From Candidatus Methylomirabilis sp. (GTDB taxonomy: Bacteria; Methylomirabilota; Methylomirabilia; Methylomirabilales; JACPAU01), in contig DASYVA010000017.1 in NCBI GenBank assembly GCA_036000645.1, positions 1 through 36,351 on the forward strand: 36,351 nucleotides of DNA. Reading direction: 5' to 3'. Shown piece by piece: positions 25,036 to 34,028 of the stretch. The notes below the pieces were generated by a model. That model was not told the DNA's origin, made no database searches, and saw nothing but the letters and a program-made list of their open reading frames with translations. How positions within the stretch are numbered: position 1 is the first letter of the stretch; the number at the start of each line of letters is the position of its first letter. Made by a program: the position numbers and the translations under genes.

Positions 25036-27387
25036 ATGGATGCGCACGCCCTGAAGGTACTGGAGTTTCCGGCGGCCCTGGCCTGCCTCGCGCGGGAGGC
25101 GGCGACCTCCCTGGGCCGGGAGGCGGCGGAGACCCTCACCCCCGGCAGCGATCCGACAGCCATCGCGGAGGCGCTCGACGCCGTCACGGAGGCCCGCGAA
25201 GCACTCCACGCCACCCGCCTCCCGATGGACGGGGTCCACGACATCCGGGAAGCCGTCGCGGCGGCGCGCGTGGCGGGGTCGTGCCTGGACCCGGTCACGC
25301 TGGGGGAGATCGCCTCCACCCTCGAGGCGGCTCGCCGCCTCCGGGCTGCCGGCGCCGCCCTGCAGGGGCCGTGGCCGCGCCTGAAGGCTGCCGCCGCACG
25401 GCTCACCCCGCCGGCCGAAGTCCTGGCGGAGCTCCGGCGGTGCCTGGCCCCGGACGGATCGGTCGCCGACGAGGCCAGCGCCGAGCTCCGGCGGCTCCGC
25501 AAGCAGGTGGCGGCCCAGCGGGAGGCGATCCTGGCCACGCTGCACGCCCTCCTGCAGGCGGCCGCGGGCCAGGGGGCCGTAGCCGAGCCCTTCGTGACCC
25601 TTCGCAACGACCGCTATGTGATCCCGGTGACCCGGGAGGGGCGCGGCCGGATCCGGGGGGTCGTCCAGGACCAGTCGGCCAGCGGGCAGACGCTCTTCGT
25701 GGAACCGGAGGGGGTGGTGGAGCAGAACAACCGCCTCCGCCTCCTCCGGCAGGCCGAGGAGCGGGAGGTCCGGCGGGTCCTGACCCGGCTCACCGGGCTC
25801 GTGGCCGCCCAGGCGGAGGCCGTCGAGGCGACGGTGCAGGCCCTGGCCGCCCTGGACCTCCTCCTGGCCAAGGCGCGGCTGGCCGACCGCTGGGGCGCGG
25901 CCCGCCCGGCCCTGGCCGCCGACGGGCGCCTGATCCTGCGGCACGCCAGGCACCCCCTGCTCCTGGAGCAGGCCGATCGCTCCGAAGCCCAGGTCGTCCC
26001 GATCGATCTGGAGGTGGGGGGCCGCTTCCGCGTCCTGGTCATCACCGGGCCCAACACCGGTGGCAAGACCGTGGCCCTGAAGACGGCCGGCCTGCTGAGC
26101 CTGATGGCCCTTGCCGGCCTCCACGTCCCGGCCTCGCCCGACTCGGCCGTCCCGATCTTCGATGCCCTCTTCGCCGACATCGGCGACGAGCAGAGCATCG
26201 CTCAGAACCTCAGCACGTTCTCCTCCCACATCGGCCAGATCGGTCGCATCCTGGCCGCGGTCACGGCTCGTTCCCTCGTCCTCCTGGACGAGCTGGGGGC
26301 CGGGACCGACCCGGCGGAGGGGGCGGCCCTTGCGGTGGCCGTCCTCGAGGCCCTCCTGCAGGAGGGGCCGGCCGTGGTGGCCACGACGCACCTCGAGGCG
26401 GTGAAGGTCCACGCCGCCCGGACACCGGGGATGGAGAACGCCAGCGTCGAGTTCGACCTGGAGACCCTCCGGCCCCGGTACCGGCTGAGCCTCGGCGTGC
26501 CGGGGCACTCGTTCGCCCTGGAGATCGCCTCTCGGCTGGGCGTCCCCGCCCCCATCGTGGCCCGGGCGCGGGAACTTCTGGGGCCGGCGATGCTCCGCGC
26601 GGGCGACCTGGTCACCGCCCTGGCCTCGGACCGGCAGGCGGCGGAGGCGGCCCGCCGCGAGGCCGAGGGCCTGCTGGCGGAGGCGGCGGAGGCCCGGGAG
26701 CGCTATCAGAGCCTCTGGGCCGAGCTGCAGCGCGAAGCGGCGGCGCTCCGGCGCCAGGCGCGAGCGGACGCCGAAGCCGCGGTCCTTGCCGCGCGCCGGG
26801 AGGCGGAGCAGCTGGTGGCGCGCCTCCGGGCCGCCGGCGCCGATCGAGAGGCGATCCGGGCCTTCCAGCGGGACCTGGCGGATCTGGGGCGGCGGGTGGG
26901 AGAAACGGTCGGGCCGCCTCCGGGGCCTGTGCCGTTGCCGGACCTGCGGCCGGGCCAGGCGGTCCGCCTCCCCGCATACCGGCAGCGGGGGACGGTCCTG
27001 GAGGAGGTGGCCGCCGACGGCACAGTGGCGGTCCAGCTCCCGCTCGGAAAGGTCCGGGTCCCGGCCGCGGAGGTCCACCCGGCGGGGCCCGCCGAGGAGC
27101 CCGCCGCCGTCGCCGCGACGGCACCGGCCGTGGAAGAGCTCCCGCTGGAGCTGAACCTGCTCGGGGCGCGGGTGGAGGAAGCGGTCAGCCGGACCGAGAA
27201 GTACCTGGACGACGCGTTCCTGGCCGGGGCCCCCCGGGTCCGGATCGTGCACGGGAAGGGGACGGGGGCGCTCCGGCGGGCGATCACCGAGTTGCTGCGC
27301 GCCCACCCGCTGGTGGAGCGGTTCTCCCTGGCTGAGGCCAGCGAGGGGGGGAGCGGCGCCACGGTGGTGGAGCTCACGCGGCGCTGA
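25036..27387 (+). CDS. mutS2: Endonuclease MutS2 (ribosome-rescue/recombination ATPase)
   Basis: MutS-like ATPase of 783 residues without the mismatch-recognition domain. Order: MutS core and clamp (1-300), ATPase with Walker A GPNTGGKT and Walker B LVLLDELGAGTDP, a long Ala/Arg-rich coiled coil (about 530-620), a KOW-like segment and a C-terminal Smr domain (about 700-783) with VHGKGTGALR. MutS2 suppresses recombination and, in Bacillus, acts on collided ribosomes. The Smr LDLRG motif reads LNLLG here (706-710), changing the Asp and Arg linked to nuclease activity. ATG 25036. Located between cvpA and dnaG. Confidence 0.95.
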   Translation: MDAHALKVLEFPAALACLAREAATSLGREAAETLTPGSDPTAIAEALDAVTEAREALHATRLPMDGVHDIREAVAAARVAGSCLDPVTLGEIASTLEAARRLRAAGAALQGPWPRLKAAAARLTPPAEVLAELRRCLAPDGSVADEASAELRRLRKQVAAQREAILATLHALLQAAAGQGAVAEPFVTLRNDRYVIPVTREGRGRIRGVVQDQSASGQTLFVEPEGVVEQNNRLRLLRQAEEREVRRVLTRLTGLVAAQAEAVEATVQALAALDLLLAKARLADRWGAARPALAADGRLILRHARHPLLLEQADRSEAQVVPIDLEVGGRFRVLVITGPNTGGKTVALKTAGLLSLMALAGLHVPASPDSAVPIFDALFADIGDEQSIAQNLSTFSSHIGQIGRILAAVTARSLVLLDELGAGTDPAEGAALAVAVLEALLQEGPAVVATTHLEAVKVHAARTPGMENASVEFDLETLRPRYRLSLGVPGHSFALEIASRLGVPAPIVARARELLGPAMLRAGDLVTALASDRQAAEAARREAEGLLAEAAEARERYQSLWAELQREAAALRRQARADAEAAVLAARREAEQLVARLRAAGADREAIRAFQRDLADLGRRVGETVGPPPGPVPLPDLRPGQAVRLPAYRQRGTVLEEVAADGTVAVQLPLGKVRVPAAEVHPAGPAEEPAAVAATAPAVEELPLELNLLGARVEEAVSRTEKYLDDAFLAGAPRVRIVHGKGTGALRRAITELLRAHPLVERFSLAEASEGGSGATVVELTRR

Positions 27388-27419
27388 GGGGTCCCCCGGC
27401 GCGGCGGCAGGGGAGGAGC

Positions 27420-29168
27420 ATGACCGGCCTGATCCCGAGCGAGCTGGTGGCCACCGTCCTGAGCAGCACCGACATCGTGGAGCTCATCGGCGGCTACCTC
27501 CCCCTCACCCGGGCCGGGCGCTCCTTCAAGGCCCTCTGTCCCTTTCACAGCGAGAAGACCCCCTCCTTCATGGTCAACCCCGACCGGCAGATCTTCCACT
27601 GCTTCGGGTGCGGGGAGGGGGGGGATGCGGCCCGCTTCCTGATGCGGCGGGAGGGCTTCTCGTTCCCTGAGGCCATCGAGTTTTTGGCGCAGCGGGCCGG
27701 GGTCCCGCTCCCGCGCCGGCGCGGAGGGGGGGGGCGGGAGCAGGAGGACGGCCGCCTGCGCCTCTACGAGGTCCAGCGGGCCGCCTGCGAGTACTTTCGG
27801 CAGAGCCTGCAGGCGAAGGAAGGCGAGGCGGCGCAGGCGGCGTTGGCGGGGCGGGGGATCCTCCCCGAGACGATCGAGCGCTTCCAGCTGGGCTACGCGC
27901 CGGACGCCTGGGAGGGCCTGGTCCGCTTCCTCACCCAGCGCGGCTTTCCGCCCCGGCTCATGGAGGGGGGTGGCCTGGTCATCCCGCGGCCCGCCGGGAA
28001 GGGACAGTACGACCGGTTCCGGGATCGCCTGATGATCCCGATCCAGGACCCGGCGGGCAAGATCCTGGGGTTCGGGGGGAGGGCTCTCGGGGCCCAGGAA
28101 CCCAAGTACATGAACTCCCCCGAGACGGCGATCTACCGGAAGGGACACCAGCTCTTCGGGCTCCCCGTGGCGGCCCGAGCGCTGCGCGAGACGGGCAGGG
28201 CGGTGCTCGTGGAGGGCTACTTCGACTGCATCGCGCTGCAGCAGGCGGGGATTGCCGAGGCGGTGGCGGTCCTGGGGACCGCCCTCACCCGCGAGCAGGC
28301 GTTGCTCCTGCGCCGGTATGTGGACCAGGTCACCCTGGTCTTCGATCCGGACCGCGCCGGGCAGCAGGCGGCGTGGCGCGGGCTCGAGCTCACGCTGGAG
28401 ACGGGGCTGGGGGCGGCAGTCGTCCCCCTCCCCGAGGGGACCGACCCCGACGGCTTCATCCGGAAGGAGGGGCCTGAGCCCTTCCGGGCCCGCCTCGCCT
28501 CCGCACAGGATCTGGTGGACTTCGCGCTCGGACAGGGACCGGTGCGCGGCGGGGTCGAGGGGGGCGTGCGGGCGGCGGACCGGGTCCTCCCGGTCCTGGC
28601 TCGGCTCCCGGATGGGATCCGCAAGACCCGCTACATCCAGCGGCTCGCGGAGCGGCTGGGGGTCCCGGAGCAAGCGGTCCTGGCGGAGCTGGCGCGACTC
28701 CCGGTGAGCCGGTCGCCCCGACCGGAGCCGGGCGCGGGGCTCCCGCCGCCTCCGCCGCTGGTGCCGGAGGAGAAGCTCCTCCTGCAGCTCCTCCTCCTGT
28801 TTCCCGTCCTGCGCGAGCGCGTCCGCCAGGAGGCGCCGGGGATCCAGGGGGAGGCCACCCGCTCCATCCTGGAGGTGCTGGCGGGCCCCGAGGGGCGAGA
28901 GGAGGGGCTCCTCGCTCGGGCCCTCGCCCACCACCCCCGGGAGGACGTCCGGCGGCTCGCCTCGGAGTTCCTGGTCGCGGACCCGGAGGCCTTCCCGGAG
29001 CCCGCGCGGATGCTCCAGGACTGTCTCAAGCGGATCCGCCTCCGGGCCGATCGCCCCGGGCTCAGGGAACTCCAGCGCCAGATCGGCGAGGCGGAAGAGC
29101 GCGGGGACCCGGAGGCGGTGGCACGACTCCAGGCGGAATACCAGGAGCGGATCCGCCGCGCTGGCTAG
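27420..29168 (+). CDS. dnaG: DNA primase
   Basis: Makes RNA primers at the replication fork. 582 residues. N-terminal CHC2 zinc ribbon C40, H43, C61, C64 (LCPFHSEKTPSF ... FHCFGCGEGG). The catalytic core and Toprim domain have the Glu in AVLVEGYFD and the acidic pair in LVFDPDRAG. The C-terminal helicase-binding part is Leu-rich (EEKLLLQLLLLFP). ATG 27420 has GGGGAGGAG 1-2 bases further than typical. dnaG before rpoD is the classic macromolecular-synthesis order. Confidence 0.96.
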   Translation: MTGLIPSELVATVLSSTDIVELIGGYLPLTRAGRSFKALCPFHSEKTPSFMVNPDRQIFHCFGCGEGGDAARFLMRREGFSFPEAIEFLAQRAGVPLPRRRGGGGREQEDGRLRLYEVQRAACEYFRQSLQAKEGEAAQAALAGRGILPETIERFQLGYAPDAWEGLVRFLTQRGFPPRLMEGGGLVIPRPAGKGQYDRFRDRLMIPIQDPAGKILGFGGRALGAQEPKYMNSPETAIYRKGHQLFGLPVAARALRETGRAVLVEGYFDCIALQQAGIAEAVAVLGTALTREQALLLRRYVDQVTLVFDPDRAGQQAAWRGLELTLETGLGAAVVPLPEGTDPDGFIRKEGPEPFRARLASAQDLVDFALGQGPVRGGVEGGVRAADRVLPVLARLPDGIRKTRYIQRLAERLGVPEQAVLAELARLPVSRSPRPEPGAGLPPPPPLVPEEKLLLQLLLLFPVLRERVRQEAPGIQGEATRSILEVLAGPEGREEGLLARALAHHPREDVRRLASEFLVADPEAFPEPARMLQDCLKRIRLRADRPGLRELQRQIGEAEERGDPEAVARLQAEYQERIRRAG

Positions 29169-29281
29169 AGGGTGCAGCGTGTCATATACTTAGTGTTTGG
29201 GCGCAAATGCTCCCCGCCAAACGACGGGGATTGTAGGCAACCGGCGTCCGGGATCGGCAAGACCAAGGAGGGGCAGGGCAG
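29169..29281 (+). promoter_or_regulatory. dnaG-rpoD gap with possible internal promoter
   Basis: TATACT at 29185-29190 matches the -10 of the rho and rpmE promoters, but no acceptable -35 is seen 16-18 bases upstream. A 6-bp hairpin (29211-29216 with 29225-29230) follows. It could give rpoD its own transcription start, for example with an activator or another sigma factor. The ribosome site AAGGAGG of rpoD is at about 29264-29270. Confidence 0.35.
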
Positions 29282-31096
29282 ATGGCGGAGGCAGGCCGCG
29301 TCGAGGAACTGAAGGCGCTGATCGCGCTCGGGAAGAAGAAGGGCTACCTCACGTACGAGGAGATGAACACGCACTTGCCCGAGGACGTCACGTCCCCGGA
29401 GCAGATTGATAACATCCTGAGCCTGTTCGACGAGATGGACATCGAAGTGGTGGATGCCCCGGAGAAGGCGAAGCGGGCGAGCCCCGAGGCCTCGCCCGTG
29501 GTGGAGCCGCCCCACGAGGCGGAGCTGGACCTCTCCCCGGCCCCCGTGGGGCGGACCGATGACCCGGTCCGCATGTACCTCCGGGAGATGGGGAAGACGC
29601 CCCTGCTCACCCGGGAGGGGGAGATCCGGATCGCCAAGCGGATCGAGGAGGGGCGCCACGAGGTGACGGAGGCGGTCTGCCGGTCCGGGGTCGCGGTCCG
29701 GGAGGTCCTCTTCCTGACGGAGCGCCTCCTCCAGGGGAAGCTCCACGCGGCCGATCTGGTCGCGCTGAACGAGTTCGACGAGATCTCCGAGCAGAAGGAG
29801 CGGGAGATCGTCAAGGAGCTGTCCCCCACCCTCCGGAGCCTGAAGCGGCAGCACGACAAGATGGAGGCCCTGGCGGCGCTCAAGGTCCGGGCCATCAGCC
29901 GGGGGAACACGAAGCGGGCGGAGAAGCTGGGGGTGGAGCTGCAGGCCTGCCGGGCCGCCCAGGCCGCCCTCCTGCGCAAGCTGAACCTGAACCAGCGGGT
30001 CATCGACCGGATCGTGGCGCGGATGCGCAACATCCTGGAGCGGGTGGAAAAGGCGGAGCGGGAGATCCGGGAGCTGCAGCGCGCCGGCAAATTCTCCCAG
30101 GCCGACGTGGGGGCGTTTATCGCGGCGGGGGAGCGCAACGGCACCGCCATCCGCTCGGTGATGCGCCGCTCCCGGCTCTCGAAGGAGCGGCTCCAGGAGT
30201 ACGAGCGGATGTTCCAGGCCGCGGCCAAGAGGATCGAGAAGGCGGAGCAGGAGGCGGAGGCCTCTTCGGCGGAGATCAAAGAGGTGCTCGAAGCGATCCG
30301 CCGCGGGGAGGCGAAGGCGCTGGAAGCGAAGAAGGAGATGGTGGAGGCGAACCTTCGCCTGGTCATCAGCATCGCCAAGAAGTACACGAACCGGGGCCTC
30401 CAGTTCCTGGACCTGATCCAGGAGGGAAACATCGGCCTGATGCGGGCCGTGGACAAGTTCGAATACCAGCGGGGGTACAAGTTCTCCACCTACGCGACCT
30501 GGTGGATCCGGCAGGCCATCACCCGGGCGATCGCGGACCAGGCCCGGACCATCCGGATTCCGGTCCACATGATCGAGACCATCAATAAGCTCATCCGGGC
30601 CTCCCGGCACCTGGTCCAGGAGATGGGGCGGGAGCCCACCCCGGAGGAGATCGCCCAGAAGATCGACCTGCCGGTGGACAAGGTGCGGAAGGTCCTCAAG
30701 ATCGCCCAGGAGCCCATCTCCCTGGAGACCCCGATCGGCGAGGAGGAAGACTCCCACCTGGGGGACTTCATCGAGGACAAGGGAGTGGTCTCCCCCCTGG
30801 AGGCGGTCATCGGGATGAACCTGAGCAACCAGACCCACGAGGTCCTGAAGAGCCTGACCCCGCGGGAAGAGAAGGTCCTGCGGCTCCGGTTCGGCATCGG
30901 CGACGGCTGCGATCACACCCTGGAGGAGGTGGGCCAGCGCTTCGACGTCACCCGGGAGCGGATCCGGCAGATCGAGGCGAAAGCCCTCCGCAAGCTCCGC
31001 CATCCAACCCGGAGCAAGAAGCTCAAGTCGTTCGTGGAGGCGGTCGGCGAGGGGCTGGGGGTCGAAGGGGGAGATGTCACCTCCGAGGACTCCTGA
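29282..31096 (+). CDS. rpoD: RNA polymerase sigma factor RpoD (sigma-70)
   Basis: Primary sigma factor, 604 residues. Region 1.1 (1-60, [12 protein letters not shown]), region 1.2 [17 protein letters not shown], a non-conserved helical block (about 120-340), and regions 2.1-2.4 ([13 protein letters not shown] to [14 protein letters not shown]). Region 3 includes the acidic finger [13 protein letters not shown]. Region 4.2 is the helix-turn-helix [23 protein letters not shown]. Such a factor fits the TTGACA/TATAAT-like promoters seen throughout the window. ATG 29282 follows AAGGAGG by about 11 bases. A tRNA gene begins 18 bases after its stop. Confidence 0.98.
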   Translation: MAEAGRVEELKALIALGKKKGYLTYEEMNTHLPEDVTSPEQIDNILSLFDEMDIEVVDAPEKAKRASPEASPVVEPPHEAELDLSPAPVGRTDDPVRMYLREMGKTPLLTREGEIRIAKRIEEGRHEVTEAVCRSGVAVREVLFLTERLLQGKLHAADLVALNEFDEISEQKEREIVKELSPTLRSLKRQHDKMEALAALKVRAISRGNTKRAEKLGVELQACRAAQAALLRKLNLNQRVIDRIVARMRNILERVEKAEREIRELQRAGKFSQADVGAFIAAGERNGTAIRSVMRRSRLSKERLQEYERMFQAAAKRIEKAEQEAEASSAEIKEVLEAIRRGEAKALEAKKEMVEANLRLVISIAKKYTNRGLQFLDLIQEGNIGLMRAVDKFEYQRGYKFSTYATWWIRQAITRAIADQARTIRIPVHMIETINKLIRASRHLVQEMGREPTPEEIAQKIDLPVDKVRKVLKIAQEPISLETPIGEEEDSHLGDFIEDKGVVSPLEAVIGMNLSNQTHEVLKSLTPREEKVLRLRFGIGDGCDHTLEEVGQRFDVTRERIRQIEAKALRKLRHPTRSKKLKSFVEAVGEGLGVEGGDVTSEDS

Positions 31097-31114
31097 GCCC
31101 CGCTCTCGGGCCGC

Positions 31115-31187
31115 GGGCCCATAGCTTAGCGGGAAGAGCGACCGGCTCATAACCGGCCAGGCCCTGGTTCGAATCCAGGTGGGCCCA
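31115..31187 (+). tRNA. tRNA with CAT anticodon (elongator Met or lysidine-type Ile2)
   Basis: A full cloverleaf of 73 bases. Acceptor GGGCCCA/TGGGCCC perfect, D arm GCTT/GAGC, anticodon loop CTCATAA, T arm CCTGG-TTCGAAT-CCAGG, discriminator A. 3' CCA is not encoded. G1-C72 argues against initiator tRNA. The top anticodon-stem pair is an A-C mismatch. Met versus Ile2 cannot be settled by eye; in E. coli an Ile2 (CAT) gene also lies near rpoD. It has no promoter of its own and is probably processed from the rpoD transcript. Confidence 0.92.
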
Positions 31188-31249
31188 CCCTCTCCGGGGC
31201 CGGGGCAGCGGAGCCCGGCGCGGTCGCCCCCAGACGGACCGGAGTCAGC

Positions 31250-31957
31250 GTGCCCTTACCAGAAGTCGAAGGGCTGATCGGCCTTCAGGAACTGGACCAG
31301 CGGATTGCCAGCCTGGAGGTCGCCGCCCGCGCCATCCCTCCCTTCATCCGCGACCTGGAGGCCCGGCTCCAGGCCTCCCGGGGCGCCCGCGAGGCGGCCC
31401 GGGAGACCCACGCCCAGCTGGAGAAGGCCCGCCGCCTGAAGGAGGGCGAGCTCAAGCAGGTCGAAGAGCAGGCCAAGGAGAAGCAGGCCCGCCTCTGGGA
31501 GATCCGGAAGAACGAGGAGTACAGCGCGGTCCTGAAGGAGATCGAGCTGCTGAAGGCCAAGCGGTCCGCCCTGGAGGAGGAGATCCTCCACCTCTTTGAT
31601 CAGATCGAGGAGGCCTCCCGGACCGTGGCGGCGCAGGAGGGGGAGCTCCGGGAGCGGGAGGCGGAGTTCGCCCGGCTGCGGGGAGCGAAGGAGGCCGAGC
31701 TCGCCAAGCTGCAACAGGAAATCGGGGCGTTGGCGCAGCAGCGGACCGACCAGGCTCGCCGGATCGAGGCCGGCCTCCTCCAGAGTTACAGCCGCCTCCT
31801 GAAGAGCCGGGGTGGCCTCGCGGTGGTTCCGGTGAAGGACGGCTCCTGCAGCGGCTGCTTCGTGGCTCTCACCCCCCAAGCGCACAATGAGGTCCGGAAG
31901 GGCGAAGCCCTCATGACCTGCGCCAACTGCCAGCGTATCCTCTACTGGAAAGGCTAG
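31250..31957 (+). CDS. Coiled-coil zinc-ribbon protein (C4-type, CT398-like)
   Basis: 235-residue cytoplasmic protein. A long antiparallel coiled coil (about 10-175, rich in Glu/Lys/Ala) is followed by a C-terminal zinc ribbon with CSGC and CANC pairs (SCSGCFVAL ... MTCANCQRILYW). This matches the family often annotated as C4-type zinc ribbon or DUF164, with structures from Chlamydia (CT398) and Helicobacter. Binding to flagellar, secretion or sigma-54 components has been proposed. The function here is unknown. GTG 31250. RNase H follows after one base. Confidence 0.85.
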   Translation: MPLPEVEGLIGLQELDQRIASLEVAARAIPPFIRDLEARLQASRGAREAARETHAQLEKARRLKEGELKQVEEQAKEKQARLWEIRKNEEYSAVLKEIELLKAKRSALEEEILHLFDQIEEASRTVAAQEGELREREAEFARLRGAKEAELAKLQQEIGALAQQRTDQARRIEAGLLQSYSRLLKSRGGLAVVPVKDGSCSGCFVALTPQAHNEVRKGEALMTCANCQRILYWKG

Positions 31958-31958
31958 G

Positions 31959-32390
31959 ATGGGGGGGCGCCCCGCGGCCGCCATCCTCCGGATCGACGGG
32001 GCCTCGCGGGGCAACCCCGGGCCAGCCGGCTGCGGGGTCATCCTCGAGGACGCCGACGGGGGGCGCGAGGAGCACCTCCGCTACCTGGGGCGGGCGACGA
32101 ACAACGCGGCCGAGTACCAGGCGCTTCTGCTGGGCCTCGACCGGGCCGCCGCCCGCGGCTATCGGACCGTGGAGGTCCGCTCCGACTCCGAGCTCCTGGT
32201 CCGGCAGATGACCGGCGTCTACCGGGTCAAGCACCCCGGACTCCAGGCCCTCCACCGCGCCGTCCGCCGCGTGCTCCCGCGCTTCGAGGAGGTCCGGTTT
32301 ACCCACGTGGACCGGGAGGCCAACGCCGAGGCGGATCGCCTGGCGAACCTGGCCATCGACCGCGCGCTGGTGGGAGGGAGCCGGCGGTGA
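31959..32390 (+). CDS. Ribonuclease H type I-like protein
   Basis: 143-residue RNase H fold enzyme that cleaves RNA in RNA-DNA hybrids. All four acidic residues are visible: Asp13 (LRIDGASRGNPG), Glu52 (NNAAEYQALL), Asp76 (VRSDSELL) and Asp126 (NAEADRLAN). It resembles the compact RnhA-like (YpdQ/double-psi) branch of Gram-positive and archaeal genomes rather than E. coli RnhA, as it lacks the basic protrusion. ATG 31959. The stop overlaps DUF721 (GTGA). Close to dnaG and DciA, so a role in primer or R-loop removal is plausible. Confidence 0.9.
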   Translation: MGGRPAAAILRIDGASRGNPGPAGCGVILEDADGGREEHLRYLGRATNNAAEYQALLLGLDRAAARGYRTVEVRSDSELLVRQMTGVYRVKHPGLQALHRAVRRVLPRFEEVRFTHVDREANAEADRLANLAIDRALVGGSRR

Positions 32391-32842
32391 GGCCCCTGCG
32401 GACCCCGACCCCGCTCCGGATCCTCCTGCCCGAGACGCTCCGAGCGCTGGGTCTCGAGCGGCCCCTCAAGGCGGCGAGCCTGGAGGGCCTCTGGCCTGAA
32501 GTCGTCGGGCAGGAGGTGGCCGAGCGGACGCGTCCCGGCCCGATCTCCCGGGGGCGCCTGACCGTCCTGGTCGCGGACAGCGTGTGGCTCCAGCAGCTCA
32601 CCATGCTGAAGCCCCGCCTCATCGAGGGCCTGAACCGACGCCTCGGCGAGCCCCTCGTTCGGGATCTCTTCTTTCGGGTGGGGACCCTTCCCCCGGTTGC
32701 CGCCCTCCCCGTCGCCCCCCCTCCCCCGCCTCCGGCCGAGCCCCCTTCTCAGGTGATCCTCGACGCCTACCTGGCCCCGGTCCAGGGGCTCCCCTGCGAG
32801 CCGGCCCTGGCCCGCATCCTTCGGCGGGCCCTGGCGCGCTGA
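32387..32842 (+). CDS. DUF721 protein, DciA-like helicase loader
   Basis: 151 residues. The N-terminal DUF721 domain (about 10-105) has LKAASLEGLWPEVVGQEVAE-type sequence, then GRLTVLVADSVWLQQLTMLK and a conserved RL..L basic segment. A Pro-rich linker and a short C-terminal helix follow. DUF721 includes DciA, which loads the DnaB replicative helicase in bacteria without DnaC/DnaI. The nearby primase and RNase H support this. GTG 32387 overlaps the RNase H stop. Confidence 0.82.
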   Translation: MRPLRTPTPLRILLPETLRALGLERPLKAASLEGLWPEVVGQEVAERTRPGPISRGRLTVLVADSVWLQQLTMLKPRLIEGLNRRLGEPLVRDLFFRVGTLPPVAALPVAPPPPPPAEPPSQVILDAYLAPVQGLPCEPALARILRRALAR

Positions 32843-33100
32843 ATCCTGTGGCTCGTGGGCCACACGAATGTTCCCGGGTTGCAGGAAGGCCACAGCGTCG
32901 TGGCGCATCAGCCACTCCGGGGAGCGTCTCCGCCGAGGGGGTGGATTTTGTAACATGTTAATTTTAATAGATTGAATGGCTATTGTGAAGGAGTGTGAAG
33001 GAGATTGATCCATTGGTCCCCGGCTTGCAAACTCCCACGGTGGCCTCTTGCGATCCCGGACCCGCGGCTAGGCGCCGCGCCGGTTCGGGTGAGGGACCCC
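32843..33100. promoter_or_regulatory. dciA-lpxC gap with AT-rich island
   Basis: Mostly GC-rich with two short hairpins (32847-32852 with 32859-32864; 32889-32893 with 32900-32904) that share the GTGGC/GCCAC arm. In sharp contrast, 32946-32985 is about 75% A+T. It holds the palindrome TAACATGTTA (32951-32960) and TTAATTTTAA next to it. A 9-base motif GTGAAGGAG occurs twice in tandem (32985-32993, 32995-33003). Probably the lpxC promoter or operator, though no clear -35/-10 pair could be fixed. Confidence 0.5.
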
Positions 33101-34015
33101 GTGAGTCACCAGAAGACAATCCGCCGTCCCGTGAGCTGTGGGGGGATCGGACTCCACACGGGGAAGGCCGTCGAGCTCACCCTGCTCCCGGCCCCTCCCG
33201 CCAGCGGGATTACCTTCGAGCGGGCGGACCTCCCGGGCGCCCCCACCATCCCCGCTCGGCCGGAGCACGTGGCGGACGTGCACTACGCGACCACGCTCGC
33301 CCGGGACGGCGTTCAGGTGAAGACGATCGAGCACCTGATGGCCGCCCTGTCCGGTCTCGGCGTGGACAACCTCCGCGTCCGCTTGACCGGTCCTGAGGTC
33401 CCGATCCTGGACGGGAGCGCCGCCCCGTTCGTGGCCCTCCTGAAGACCGCCGGGATCCGCCGCTACCTCCTCCCCAAGACCCCGATCCGCGTGCAGCGGC
33501 CCATCACGGTTCGGGCCGGGGATCGGTGGATCGGCATCGAGCCGGCTGACCGCCTGGTGGTGGAGTACACCATGGCCTTCGGCCACCCGAAGTTTCCGGA
33601 CCAGCGGGTTGCCCTCACCGTGAACCGGGAGACCTTCATTCGGGAGCTCGCGCCCTGCCGGACCTTCGGATTCCTCCGGGACGTCCAGTACCTCTGGAGC
33701 CAGGGGTTGGCCCTGGGGGGGTCCCTGGAGAACGCCGTAGTCATCGGCGAGGAGGGCGTGTTGAACGAGGCTCTCCGCTTCGAGGATGAGATGATCCGCC
33801 ACAAGGTACTGGACCTCATCGGGGACCTCTACCTTCTGGGGCGGCCGGTCCAGGGCAAGGTGACGGCTCACGGGGCCGGCCACGCCCTGCACAGCCAGCT
33901 GGCCCGAGAGATCCTCCGGCAGCACCGGGCGGCGGAGATGGCAGTCGGAGCCACGGAGCCGGCCTGGGAGCCCACCCTCCTCACCCCCAAGCCCCTCTCG
34001 CCCGCGGCACTGTAA
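33101..34015 (+). CDS. lpxC: UDP-3-O-acyl-N-acetylglucosamine deacetylase
   Basis: Zinc amidase, the committed step of lipid A synthesis, which marks an LPS-bearing outer membrane. 304 residues from GTG 33101 (MSHQKTIRRPVSCGGIGLHTG). Zinc and catalytic residues: His78 in IEHLMAAL, His234 and Asp238 in RHKVLDLIGD, His261 in HGAGHALH. FPDQRV and the FGFLRDV segment are normal. GTG 33101 gives the family start and has GAGGGA upstream. TTG 33005 and GTG 33089 are in-frame alternatives; TTG 33005 is only one base from GAAGGAG. The stop is TAA. Confidence 0.95.
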   Translation: MSHQKTIRRPVSCGGIGLHTGKAVELTLLPAPPASGITFERADLPGAPTIPARPEHVADVHYATTLARDGVQVKTIEHLMAALSGLGVDNLRVRLTGPEVPILDGSAAPFVALLKTAGIRRYLLPKTPIRVQRPITVRAGDRWIGIEPADRLVVEYTMAFGHPKFPDQRVALTVNRETFIRELAPCRTFGFLRDVQYLWSQGLALGGSLENAVVIGEEGVLNEALRFEDEMIRHKVLDLIGDLYLLGRPVQGKVTAHGAGHALHSQLAREILRQHRAAEMAVGATEPAWEPTLLTPKPLSPAAL

Positions 34016-34028
34016 CCCTCCTCCCGCC

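Noticed and set aside
32976-33008. Ten-codon frame (MAIVKECEGD) before lpxC as a leader peptide
   Set aside because: No ribosome site upstream and no feature of an attenuation peptide. It is simply the tandem GTGAAGGAG repeat read in frame.
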